NCBI RefSeq assembly: GCF_026213295.1
Contig: NC_079420.1
Span: 15,739,189 to 15,803,188 of the forward strand
Length of the DNA stretch: 64,000 bases
From: Gadus chalcogrammus
Taxonomy: Eukaryota > Chordata > Actinopteri > Gadiformes > Gadidae
Direction: 5' to 3'
Made by a program: the position numbers and the translations under genes. The notes below the pieces were generated by a model, which was given only the letters and a program-made list of their open reading frames with translations, made no database searches and had not been told where the DNA came from. This document shows positions 53,101 through 64,000 of the stretch, in pieces; positions within the stretch are counted from its first letter, which is position 1, and each line of letters begins with the position of its first letter.

Positions 53101-54874
53101 GTCAAATATACACCTTAAAACAGTGGAAAAGTGGTAACAATTTCGCCAGTTGAATCAGCAGGGAAAGAAAAGTATTCAAACCTTGAATGTTGGGTGCGTA
53201 CGGGTCTTCAATATCAAATATAGGATCCAGAGCTTTTAAAACCACCTGTAGGGACGAAAAAAAAGAGAACCTAACATCCCTTGTGTATGTTTTTTTGGCC
53301 CATGTAATGTATGCAATGTCCATGTAATGTATGTAATGTCGATGTAATGTTTGTCATGTCCATGTAATGTATCTATTGTATGTAATGTAATTTGCGTTAT
53401 GTATGTCATGTATGTAATGTCCTTGTAATGTGTGTAATTTCCATGTAATGTATGTAACTTCCATGCAATGTACGTAACGTCCATGTGATATATGTTTAAG
53501 CAATAGATCACGCCAGGCTGTGGTATGTGCTCATTATACCACTGTGAAGGGGCGTTGTCCGGCCCCGACGCGCAGCGGAGGGCCAGCGACCCCCTTCACA
53601 GTGGTATAATGAGCACATGCCACTGACTGAAGTGATCTATTGCTTTTATACAACGGTTACTGTTATGGCGAAACGAAAATCATAGACACACTACATTTAA
53701 AAAGAAACCAAGAAAGTCAAAATAGCCGTTTTATTAAAGAATACAAAAAAGTAGTCCCTCCTGGCTGCCGCTATGCATCGACGGTCGCTATGCAACACAC
53801 TTTAGCGTCCCTCCGAGAGAAGGCTCCGATAGAGCGGTTCGCCGGCAATTTATCCTATGGAGCAGTTCACTCGCCGTGTGCCTAAGCTTTCGTTAGTCTC
53901 TCCATCGCCTTGCTCACTCCCGGATTAACAACATTTGCACCCTCTCCATCATCCAACATATGTTTCACTTTGTAACTGTTTCTACTTCCAGGCGCGGAGT
54001 GATATGCAAACTTTCACAAAATGATCGGGCGTCATAGCAGTTATGTATAGGCCTACGCTCATTATACAACAGTTGGGAACCAATCAGATCGCTGGATTTA
54101 GGTCCCCCGTTGTATAAAATGTATTATATGTCCTGTATGAGTGGGTGTGCGTGGACATTGAGTACCTCTCCGTCGGTGGACGGCTGTGAGCCCGAGTATC
54201 TGCTGTCACAGACCACGTCGTCCACACTGTCGGACGGCTCGGCTGAGACCCAGGGGAAGTGGGCGGCACAGTCCTCTGCGTAGTAGCGGAACACCTTCCA
54301 CGTGTGGCCGAAGTCCTTGGAGCGCTCCACCAGCATGGCCGCCGGGCGGAAACTCTGCAGGTGACACGCCCACCTCGATGAGACATACGCAGTAACGCAG
54401 GCATACGCTCACGGGGAGGAGAAGCCGAGGCTAAATGGGGGCTTTCTCCGTTACCTTGAAGGTGAGCACCAGGTGGCTGAACTGGAACAGGGTCTCTAGG
54501 TTTAGCTGAATGCTGACTTGATTTACACCTGCAGTGTGCACAGAGACACACATTATAGATAAACCACAGGCACACTGACACACTGACATATAACACACTG
54601 AAGGATTACCCACAGACAAACGGAAACTATAACACACACTGAAGATTAAACCCATTTAAAGATTACACACAGACACTCAATAGAACACAAGCTGAGTTGC
54701 ATAACACACACTCAAATATTACACACAGACACACTGAAATATAACACACACTGAAAGATTACACAGACCCACTGAAATATGACACACCCTGAAAAATTAC
54801 ATACAGACACACAGAGATATAACACACACTTAAAATATTACACACAGACACACTGAAAGATTACACACACTGAA

Positions 54875-54910
<36 letters not shown>

Positions 54911-56460
54911 GAAAACACACACGTGATGACATCAACGAATAAGCTCTCCAAAATGACACACCAAAATGCTATTGGCTACGAACACTGTCCAATCACACGA
55001 CGTGTAGCGTGACCAAATCTGTCACCCACCGGGCTCAGACTGCCACCAGCGCATCCTGCGTTCGGGGTCGAAGATGGTGATGGCGTTCTCGATGAGGTGG
55101 CTGTCGGGGTTACTGTGGCGGTCGTAGGGCTGCCTGGAGTCACAGGTGAAGCACTTCTGTTCCTCCTAGTGGAAACCACAGCAGAAGAACACATTGGGCC
55201 AGGTCCGCATGCACAGCAGGCGTTATCAGGAACAATATCCTTACAAAACCATATCTTTCACTTTGAATGGTCCCTTTATATTTGTTGCAAAAGTTTTGAG
55301 AACAACTACTGATTTGAGGTTCGACAAAAAAAACAACTAATACAGATTTAATAAAATGGCAGACGTCTAACAAAATTCTTTATCTTCCAATATATATCAG
55401 AACCCAAGCATTACTAGCAAAAGAACAATCAGGATTATATCGACAGGTGGTCTCCCAGAAAGGAACAGTTTAACAAGCCACAGCGATTTCCCCGCAAATA
55501 GCAACGAAGAAAGACGGAAGGAAAAAACATGAATCTGAAGTGGAAGAGAGAGAGGAAATGGGAGGGGGGGGGGGGGGGGGGGGGGACAGCTGCAGGGGAA
55601 AGAGGGGGAAAATAGACAAGGCGTAGAGAAGAGAGAGTGGTTTAAGGGGGAGAAGTGTGACAGCAGAAGGGAATGCAGAATGGAAAACATGAAATTATTG
55701 GCCCAGAGCAGAGGCAAGGTAATGACCTTTAAATGTGGCGGATCAAGACATGTCTAGAGAGAGACACACTCGTCTCCTGGGCCAGGAAGCCCTGTGAGTC
55801 TGTCAGCAGCAGCGGGTGCCTCCACCTGCCCCGTCTTCACTATCACCATCCCAGTCCCTCTCCAAGCTGAACGGCCTCAGACCCTAACACCTTGTTCTCT
55901 CAATTCAATGTGTAGTTACATTGACTGCTACAATAGGTGCCTGCTATCAACACTTTACATGGCGAACAGAGAGAGAGAGGGAGAGAGCTTTTGGAATTGT
56001 TTTGATGCAGTAATGATAGCAGCAGGTGGGGCGCTGTGAGGTAATTCTAGCTCATAATTACTTAAGACATCCAGTTGCACAAAATACATTTTAAACTAAA
56101 CAAGCTCTTTTCATCAATTATGACCTCTTATAGAAATACCACTGGAAGCACCGTACTATTAGTCTTATTCTAATCCACATTTTTGTAAACGCGATTAAGA
56201 AAGTATGTGATTACAAAACTTAGAGAGAACCAAGAAAATATCATAACTGCACTTCGAGTTCAAGTCGGGATGAGGCTCTCTGAGCTCGGACTCGGCGCTC
56301 ACCTCCAGGTATCCGAGGATGCAGTAGTTCTGGGGCCCGTCCAGGCCGCAGGTGGAGGAGGCTGATAGCTGAGCAGCCCGACCCACCATCAGGTCACCGA
56401 GCTGGGGGTTACAGGAGCTCCCGTGGCACTCCTCCTGGAGCAGTGCACCAGGGACCGCCA
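36690..56460 (-). CDS. lamb4: laminin subunit beta-4, all exons except the signal-peptide exon
   Basis: Secreted laminin beta chain. Exons: 56460-56303, 55165-55030, 54528-54455, 54354-54166, 53245-53182, 52939-52725, 52133-52013, 51338-51150, 50789-50634, 50227-50115, 49934-49855, 49267-49111, 48894-48763, 48608-48423, 48345-48233, 47912-47792, 47591-47414, 47057-46914, 46467-46236, 45693-45536, 45034-44810, 44356-44139, 43718-43622, 43413-43050, 42331-42171, 41987-41785, 41570-41367, 40582-40438, 39588-39381, 39102-38967, 38457-38284, 37887-37734, 36823-36690. Phases agree throughout; 1779 residues plus an unlocated start exon, against 1761 in human LAMB4. It is assigned to beta-4 by [11 protein letters not shown], the I-C-G-A-P-G-H knob and its position beside lamb1. 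The first listed exon starts in phase 1, so a phase-1 signal exon must lie upstream. The protein ends M-G-Y-I-D-C with a terminal cysteine. Exon 25 uses a weak GTCCAA donor. Exon 13 is an extra, polybasic one. Confidence 0.93.
38089..38175. repeat. (GT)n microsatellite, lamb4 intron 31
   Basis: A pure GT tract embedded in a longer GT-rich stretch, 37976-38275, that ends at the exon 31 donor (38284). Confidence 0.95.
38525..38880. repeat. GATG-rich minisatellite, lamb4 intron 30
   Basis: Units of about 60 bp read TGAATGGATGATGGGTGAAT then GGGTGATGGATGGATAGGTGG. Four recognisable copies, each with a GATGAATGGNNGAGTTNTAGA end. Confidence 0.9.
43050..47057 (-). other. lamb4: lamb4 second LE-repeat block
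   Basis: Seven exons from A-C-R-C-N-I-H-G to the last LE repeat at [11 protein letters not shown]. They include [11 protein letters not shown] and N-N-N-I-D-P-E-D. Exon lengths 144, 232, 225, 218 and 97 nt equal those of lamb1. Confidence 0.87.
47414..49267 (-). other. lamb4: lamb4 LF (laminin IV type B) domain with an extra exon
   Basis: The domain begins [15 protein letters not shown]. It is interrupted by exon 48894-48763 (44 residues, L-P-K-C-E-K-Y-F then [10 protein letters not shown]) before resuming at R-T-I-S-L-E-P and V-T-W-T-G-P-G-F. lamb1 has no such exon. Confidence 0.85.
49111..52133 (-). other. lamb4: lamb4 first LE-repeat block
   Basis: Six exons with LE cysteine spacing: [34 protein letters not shown]. 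The exon at 50789-50634 is 21 nt shorter than its lamb1 counterpart; other lengths agree. Confidence 0.86.
51415..51830. mobile_element. long-arm foldback MITE in lamb4 intron 7
   Basis: The arms at about 51430-51590 and 51650-51806 are nearly perfect inverted copies. For example, TTTTTTACACGTAGTAAGTT matches AACTTACTACGTGTAAAAAA, and GATGAGACGTCGTT matches AACGACGTCTCATC. The outer ends carry GTGCAACTTT and AAAGTTGCAC. There is no coding capacity. Confidence 0.88.
53285..53490. repeat. ATGTAATGTMCATGTAATGT tandem repeat, lamb4 intron 5
   Basis: Diverged units of 10-20 bp based on CATGTAATGTATGTAATGTC over about 200 bp. Confidence 0.85.
53500..53643. mobile_element. hairpin element in lamb4 intron 5
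   Basis: GCAATAGATCAC starts the left arm and GTGATCTATTGC ends the right arm. Inner arms GTGCTCATTATACCACTGTG and CACAGTGGTATAATGAGCAC are perfect complements. The centre is GC-rich. Sequence up to about 54118 has further CATTATACAAC and GTTGTATAA motifs and may belong to a larger DNA element. Confidence 0.75.
54540..54925. repeat. ACACACTGAAATATAACAC-type tandem repeat, lamb4 intron 3
   Basis: Irregular units of about 40 bp combine ACACACTGAA, ATATAACACACACTGAAAG and ATTACACACAGAC, ending in a CA tract at 54882-54905. Confidence 0.85.
55564..55585. repeat. (G)22 homopolymer in lamb4 intron 2
   Basis: A pure G run inside a purine-rich plus-strand tract, C-rich in the transcript. Its length may be inexact. 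Confidence 0.9.
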
Positions 56461-57746
56461 CTGGAGACACGAGACATCAGGAGAACGGTTGAGAGCAGGA
56501 TGGGAAGCCCGAGCTCTTTACGCTCAGCTGCCCATCATTGTTTCTGTCGATATATTAGGGTTAGGGTATTTTTCAAAACTGAATGACCAAGCGGCTCTCA
56601 GCTGGGAGACACTACACCCCTGAGCTCCTGAACTGCAACCCTGGTTTCCTTCTGACTAGATTCATTCTCATGTGACTGGAATACTGTATCTAGACAGAAC
56701 AACTCGCAGTTTGCCACCCCCAGTTCATTTATTTCTCTATTTTAGAATTACAGCAAGACTTGTTTTTTGTACTTCACAGTTCCCAGATAGACCAATAGAC
56801 TAACACGAATGCAATGTTACAAGAAGCAAAAGCTAAAGCGGATCTAATACATCCGTGGAGTGGGGGAAAGTGGAGTCACCATGTTGAGAGCATCATGCCT
56901 TGAAACCGTTATAATTAGTAAAGAAAGTCTAAAATATGAAATATTTTTTTAATGAATTTAATTCTAATAGTTTTAGATTCACTACATCATTTACGCATTA
57001 ATTAACCATCGGCCCACCCCGAATGTATTTTCTTATTGATAATGTTCTTCATGAGGAGAGGAGATTTAGTGTTGAGTTCTGATCATCAATCACAGCACAA
57101 CCTCCTCCCAGATAGCTGCAGTTCACAAATTGATTTGAGGCAATTGGCTCACTGTGCCATCATGCACATTCCTGTTGTATTAGTGCCTGTCTTGCTGTTA
57201 AGGAATGCAGTGTTTCGTTACTTTTTGTACAGATCATTGCTTTTATTGACGTGTTTCTGTTTAGTTTGTATAATGGTGCTTTAAGGGACCTTGCTGTATA
57301 TCTTTATTCAACCTCTCTGATGTTTTATTCTCTCTGACGTCTGCAACATTGGGGACAGCCCAAGTCAAATGTTCCGCTTTGTAGTACAGTAAAGTTAATC
57401 ATGAATCCTGCATTTGGGGAGGAAAGAAGCATGCAGCTACAAGTGGAAATATTCTGCCCTGGTGTTAAGCAAGTGATCACACGTCTGCAGTACGCAGGAC
57501 TCCCTCGCTAAGATGGCAGAGAGTGACAGGCCCCTGCTATGAACTCAACCGCTAATCCTGCCCTTGTCGGGGCCAAACCCTGGCTGGGGAGTGCTGTTGT
57601 TCTCTCCTCGGCAGGATCTTCCCTGGCAGGATCCTGGCGGTGTGCCTCTTACAATCCAGAAGCCCGGCCATTCAACTTACACAAGAACAGCAGGCCACAG
57701 ATCATCTTGTGGGGCTGGAGGGCTGGAGCTGCTGCAGAGGCAGAGC

Positions 57747-57871
57747 AATGGTTTGGATCAGCTAAGAATCAACACTTAATGGACAGTGAAGGTTCACAGA
57801 CAGCAGAAGAATGGTTTGGATCAGCTAAGAATCAACACTTAAAGGACAGTGCAGGTTTACAGACAGCAGAG
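57747..57871. repeat. 63-bp direct duplication
   Basis: AATGGTTTGGATCAGCTAAG begins at about 57747 and again at 57810. The two copies differ at a few positions, such as TTAATGGACAGTGAAGGTTC against TTAAAGGACAGTGCAGGTTT. Confidence 0.85.
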
Positions 57872-58434
57872 AAAGGCTAACTGCTTGTGGCAGCTCAACA
57901 ACTCATTGTCAAGAAAGCAGCAATATTTTTAGCACGGAAGCTTTCGAGTGATTATTTTGTGATCAAACCCACTTGGTCTCTCTCACTTAGAAGCCATAGG
58001 GATCTCTCATTTGGCTAAATAAAGAAATGAGGTAACTATTTAATCTCTTTAGATTTCATTTCAAATGATAGACACAGGGTTGACGTAATGCTGTGAGTAC
58101 AAACATGAATCTAAGTGAACTAAGAATTTGTGCAGATTTCCCCCGGCAGCGTCACAAAGGTCGTAGACACAGAGCAACAGTTGGCAGCTCTCCCCAAACC
58201 AAATGTGTTACAAGCTTTAAGAAGACCCTGACACTGAGGACTGACTGCACACCTTAATAAAACCACGTCCAACAGCATATCAGCTAATCTGATGCCATAA
58301 TGTTAAAGTCTATAATAAAGTTAAGATCATTTACAGCCACCCTATAAATTGTGGAATGTGACATACTGTATACTTTGATGTATAATTATATTTTGATAAT
58401 GTCGCACTTGACAGTTAGATACATAAAAAAATTG

Positions 58435-58439
<5 letters not shown>

Positions 58440-58473
<34 letters not shown>
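58440..58473. repeat. (TA)n tract
   Basis: A pure AT dinucleotide tract of about 34 bp in AT-rich intergenic sequence. Confidence 0.9.
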
Positions 58474-58477
<4 letters not shown>

Positions 58478-61400
58478 TATATATTTAACAGAGAAAGTTA
58501 TTATTATGTGTCCAAGTTAGAGGAGCTTGTAGGACATCCTGGCTCTGTAGGCAAGATAACCTTCTGAACTCACTGCTGTGTCAAAAGCACATTGAATAGC
58601 CTTTCCATAAGCCATTTGCAATCACCGTAACACAGTGGCACTAGCTGCTGAAAACATGTTGTACAACCATAACTTTAGCATCCCAGTGTTGAAGAGGCCT
58701 TAATCATGATCTGCTGGGTACCAGTTCGTTCAAAGCATTTCATAATGATGGTTTCAACCGATGACAAATCTGTTTAGGTTAAAATGCTCATATCTCATAT
58801 TTCACAATTTGTATTTTAATCAATTCATTTGGTTGGCAGTGTGCAGCTCTAAAAACTCATGATCAAATAACCAGACTTTCATATTAGGCTTCAATAATCG
58901 CATTCCTAATACGTATATTTGTAATGGATTATGCATAGAATGGGCTGAAAATAAGTATTCTCCTGTTAGCAACATCAACTGACAAGAGCAGTGCATTGAC
59001 TCCAAACAAGACTGTATGCACATCAAATACAATTCACAGTTAGGTGTTTCAATTAACGTCTTCCAGGTGCTATTAACAAATGGCCACATCCTTCCCAGCA
59101 CAGACACAAGGGGTCGTGATCCGCTCACTGTATGCTGATAAAACCTCCCTCCAGATCTGTAGAACAATAAATATATACCTCTTGGATCAAATGAAAGGTT
59201 GAGGTCTTATTAGGACCCTGACAGCTGGGGGTATTGAAGTAATATAGTTCTTTGAGAAACTTTTACTTACTTACTTTTTGACACTTACATATCATTTTAA
59301 GCATGTTCTAATGCATGCATCCAAAATGAATGTTTTAGTTAGTTAACCAAACTCTAACCCTAACAAGTCAATGGGTAGATTGTAACCCATCTCCCTATGT
59401 TAGAAAAACATGACAGCTACTTATCCACGTCAACAGAAAGCACTGCGATGCCCTGTCTATTTGCATTTCTAAGACTCCAAACACACACTAACTAATAACA
59501 GGGTTTTCGAGAATTTTTTAACCACAGTTGGGATTTGCATAGGGGTCTAGACAGTTTCCCAGCCTCTACACGAACGCATCCATTAAAAAGACATGTTTAA
59601 TGGGGATCAATTATAAGAACATTTAACATGTGTGTTATCACCTTGTTCTCACACATTCCACTATTCAACACGTTAACATCAAATAGGGAGGCTGAGTCAA
59701 TTGTCAAATGTCAAGCTAAATCATAGCTCCACATTTGAACATTCACACCCTGGTTCTAATAACCCGACGAGTCATTCTCAAGTCTGAACCAACTCTGTAC
59801 CTGATACCTGTCTGTACCTAACCTTAACAATTTGCTCGATCAAGACCAAAATATGTTCTGCAACGCAACACACAAATATCCTTTTGAAATAGGCTCCTTT
59901 TTCAAGAAAGCGTATCCTACCTGTCGCTGCTGACTCAATGTATGATCCACGATGCACTGACTCGGAGCACCTCAACAGGTAACTGCACACCTGACCTCCA
60001 TGCAGACAGCAGGAAAAGCATAGCTTCTGGCTATGTATATGTGTGTGTGCTCATGGATGTGTGTGTGTGTGTGGGGGGGGGGGGGGTGGGTGTGTGTGTG
60101 CGGTAAAGTTTGCATACTATCAGGGAGAAGAGGACAGACTAAGAAAGGCATTCGATTCCTTTCAGCTTTGACACAACCCCCTTTATCTGTGAAGAATACC
60201 TCTGAGGTAAGTGATCAGGCAAGGCGGGAAATCCTCACCTTGACAAAGAGAGAAGGTGTGTACAGGAAAATACACATATGTAGAGTATGTATAGGTATTA
60301 CTATATGTAGTACTATGTATTACTAACTACAAACGGGGGTGAACTTACATTGATCGCAAAAAATCTCTGCATCCTTCTGTAAAAAAAATATTATCCTTTT
60401 CTGTATTATTTCTTTGCCTGAGGTTGGTAATGGTTTAGGGATTTTACTTTTGACCTAGATTCTCCCATGAGAATGATGAGCTCAATGATAATGATAGTAT
60501 CCCTCTGAGTATTTCCTTGTGCAACAACTGTATGTAATACAGACCGTAAAGAACGACTACACACTAGACCAAATCAGAGGGTTTGCTGCCATCCTTAGGT
60601 TACAATTGAAACTGAATAAAATACACACAAAAAAACAACTACTGTCTATGTAAACCAAGAATAGTTCTGTATTGTAAACCTTATGCATTGCACTGTATTG
60701 TTAACATCATTTCGATGTTTCTGAAACATCTCATTAATTAATAAATACATTTAATTTGAGACGTATCTTTTGTGTTTGGCCATTATAGTGTAGATCCTTA
60801 CCCAGGCCATACCTGAACCAAACCCCCTCCCTAAACATTACCACCAACAATCACATTCCAAAACAGAAGCATTTCCAACGCATAACTGGAACACAGGGCC
60901 ACACGCAAGCCTGGACCAAGGTGAGTGCTTGACAGGATGTAACAGTAGGAGGAAGCACACTCCAAAAGCCTGTCTAATCACCTCCGGGCTGCCAGGGAGC
61001 CAGGGAGCCAGAGTGGGAGCGTGAAGGCCCTTCTCCTGTGCCACCCCATCAGATAATCACTGGCCCCATCTGGCCAAATGAACAGGTTCCAGCGGCCCCT
61101 AATGCCTACAGTAGGGGGTGGTGGGGGAGGGAGTTGGCCCCATCACAGGGTCTACCTCCCCAGCAGATCATGTACAACACTGTCAACACGCGTTGCCACT
61201 TTCTGGGTCTTTGGGGTAAACATGGGGGACCCCTGGGGTTCCCAGCAGGGCGGAGGAGAGCAGGTGGGGCATGATGTCTCGGCCGTCTGCTTAGGGGAGG
61301 CTGTGGGATGGAGACGGGGGAGGGGGGGGGGCCTTCTTCCTCCCGGCATGTGCTGAAATAAACATCCGGCCAACGTTGATATTTGGTAAAATGTTAGCAT

Positions 61401-62168
61401 AATGCCAACATTAGAACCATGGTGTCTACTGACACACACACGCGCGCGAAACCACACACGCACACAGTCAGATATACAGACAAACAATTACACACACAAA
61501 CACACAAAAGGGACACACAAAAGGGATACGTTTGAAAAACGTTATAATTTATAAGTATTATTGTTAGTGTTGAATTTTATCATAAAGATTATTATCTTTC
61601 ATATCCCAAAATAATAATTGACGCAAATCATTATTCCTGTATCTCTTTTCTCTGTCTTTCTTGTGTGTTCCTTTGGTTCATTTCTGCACTTCATAAAACT
61701 GTATTTCAGTTGCAATGGATAGTTTTGAACATGCATCGCCACAAGGGGGCGCCTCGATATAGAGGAAATAGCACTAGTGATGATAACCATGCCGGATAAC
61801 AAGTTCGTCCATTGGCAATCAATTTAGAATTTAGAATTGCTCAGAATAGGGATTCCATTTGAAATAATCGTCTTGCCTCTGGATCAGAAAATTATATATT
61901 AGAGGACAAGGAAACATTTTTGTCTTGTAAAACGAAGGAAGTCAAAATTAACTCATTCACAAAGATATTTTAACTTGTAAATGTATTTGAAGTGAATAAG
62001 TTACTCATAATGTGCATATTATATGATAGAAGAGGCTGAATGATGTTCTCTTCCAGTCTAATGCAAGTTTATTACGCAACTATTACTACAAATACACCAA
62101 AAGGTCCAATGGATGCAAAGTTAATCTAAATTATAACTATGCCACAGCCCCCACTACCATACCAACGT

Positions 62169-62273
<105 letters not shown>

Positions 62274-64000
62274 AACAAACACGCGCACACACACCCTCTT
62301 GCCTTATGTTTATTTTGGAGGTGGTGGGGGGGCAGTTTGTTGCTCTGGGCCTGGGGGGGTTGGCCGGTGTTGACGATGTACCTGGGAGGAAGCACTGCTG
62401 GGAGGACAGATGTTACCGGAGACCCTGGAGCGAGTCACAGCCACAGCTGGGAGGAAGGGAGGGAGGAGACAGACAGAGGAACACCAGGTGGACAGACAGG
62501 GAGACATGGCAAATGGGACCATAGAGACACATGCAGACCGACAGATAGCCAGCCAAAGAGACCGGAAGTCAAACTGACCATGATAAGAAAGACAGTAATA
62601 CAGAAGGACAGATGACCAGTCAGTCAGACAGAGAGACAGACGGACGGACATGGGAACAGGAAGAGACCATTCCGACAGACAATCAGACACGGTAGACGGG
62701 CATGACCTATCAACAGCAGGATACCGGCAATCAGACAGACAACCAGGCAGACAGACAGGCAGACAGCATGATGAACAGGAGGACACCAGTCAGTCAGACA
62801 GGGAGGAAGTGGTTAGGGCAGAGCCTGGCAGGAGGGAGGAGTTGAGTGGCATCACAACGCGACATCTGCCACACCTGCAGCTAAGCACCCCCCCCGAGCT
62901 GGCATCTCGCCGTCTGCGAGACACTTCTGCGTTTAGCTGGGTGGATCACAGCGGGCAGCGTAGCGAACAGCACCTCACATGTAGAACCATAAGGAGAGTC
63001 TAAGGGGGCTAGAACGTGTTTAGGAGGGCTGGGAGGTACTGTGAGGTGGATGGACTGTGTGGGGATAGCTTTTGATACATAGTACTTTTTCTGATTCTAG
63101 TTTGCTGAATTCTTGTTAATTTCTTAACTCCTCTCTCTCTAGGACTCACCCCTTCAAATTCTGATTACCCTCTCATATTTTTCTTCATATTATTACACTG
63201 TAAAAAGGATAGCCCCATTCATTTATCTGACCTTATTTCTTCTCTTTAAATCCATTTGTCAAGTTTTGGATATTGAACTCAAGTTTATAAGTTTAACTTA
63301 AAGTTATCCATTGTCTTGACTTATTGTGAGTTTTGTCCGTAAGTATGTTCATTTAACTCATGTCTGTATGTTAGAAATTGAAAAAAGAGAAACAGGAAGT
63401 GAGTGCAGAGGTGCAAAGGAAATACAGATAAGTTTCCGCCATTTTTTACTTTGATTATTTTATTCCGGGTTTTATACAAAAATATTGTCGATATAGAAAA
63501 CAACAGTGGACTACCTCCAGCAGCAGAAGGTTCGCACCTGACTACGGACCGACTACAAATTCAGGTGGACTGAGCTTCCCGCTAAGCTAAAGGTTACAGA
63601 AGGAATGGGACTGCATTAATGCATTAACATTACCATAGTTTTACCCTTGCTTATTCAATGTATCAGAGCCTCAAATTAATAAATATTATAGCGTTTATAC
63701 ACCACTGGGGTCCTGCTATTTTAGTTGGTGGGTGAGTATTTAAAATATAAAGGTTTATAACGTTACTGGAGCTGACTGGGTAGTTGGAACGTCTCACCTA
63801 GCTTTTAAGCGGACTAGTGTTGGCCAACTTGGTAGTTAGCATTTGTGTCAAAATGCAAAAAATGTTAATAGTTCTATAGAGGCTTCGACTGCATGTGTGA
63901 AGAATGTAAACAGTCTACAATATTATTGATTCGCTCATTCCATTTTACCTGTTCATTGGTTTATGTTCTTATATCAATTTATGTTATGTCATTACAGCAG

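Larger units (their letters stand above)
52725..56460 (-). other. lamb4: lamb4 exons encoding the LamNT domain
   Basis: Starts [14 protein letters not shown] and runs through [18 protein letters not shown], and [11 protein letters not shown]. The polymerisation-domain framework is intact and exon lengths match lamb1 over four consecutive exons. Confidence 0.88.

Noticed and set aside
57539..57880. A 113-codon plus-strand ORF upstream of lamb4
   Set aside because: Its end is created by the 63-bp direct duplication, and there is no recognisable domain.

Overview
The window is vertebrate nuclear DNA, almost certainly from a teleost fish. The genes are split by short GT..AG introns and encode laminin beta chains. 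There are fish-type LINE, hAT-like MITE and LTR remnants. Dinucleotide repeats are very dense: more than a dozen (CA)n/(GT)n or (GA)n tracts of 60-160 bp. That density fits gadiform genomes such as cod, but the species cannot be fixed from the sequence.

Layout. (1) 187-1594, plus strand: the 3' end of a type I membrane protein with a Ser/Thr/Pro-rich stalk, one membrane segment and an acidic tail, possibly cadherin-related. Its last exon shows reading-frame breaks. (2) 3688-5573, minus strand: a compact six-exon gene of the cytosolic 5'-nucleotidase 1 (NT5C1A/B) family that has lost the usual catalytic aspartates. (3) 7386-33784, minus strand: a complete laminin beta-1 gene with 33 coding exons and 1783 codons; every intron phase was checked by hand. 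(4) 36690-56460 and beyond, minus strand: a laminin beta-4 gene with 33 located coding exons and about 1779 codons; the exon carrying the start codon and signal peptide was not found. (5) 56461-64000: no gene recognised.

lamb4 lies directly upstream of lamb1 in the same orientation, 2.9 kb apart. This is the same arrangement as human LAMB4-LAMB1 on chromosome 7q31. Many exons have identical lengths in the two genes (74, 189, 64, 121, 189, 113, 80, 121, 144, 232, 225, 218, 97, 145, 208 nt), the mark of an ancient tandem duplication. Both proteins have the standard beta-chain order: LamNT, LE repeats, LF (laminin IV type B), LE repeats, coiled coil interrupted by a beta-knob, and a C-terminal cysteine.

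The most unusual signal is the relation between tandem repeats and splice sites in lamb1. A 640-bp minisatellite beside exon 9 is built from about 17 copies of that exon's own 3' splice site. A second repeat array beside exon 28 carries copies of that exon's 5' splice site. Exon 7 is preceded by an almost pure (UG)n tract instead of a pyrimidine tract, and exon 24 by a pure run of about 36 C. lamb4 carries an extra exon in its LF domain ending in a polybasic, furin-like stretch.
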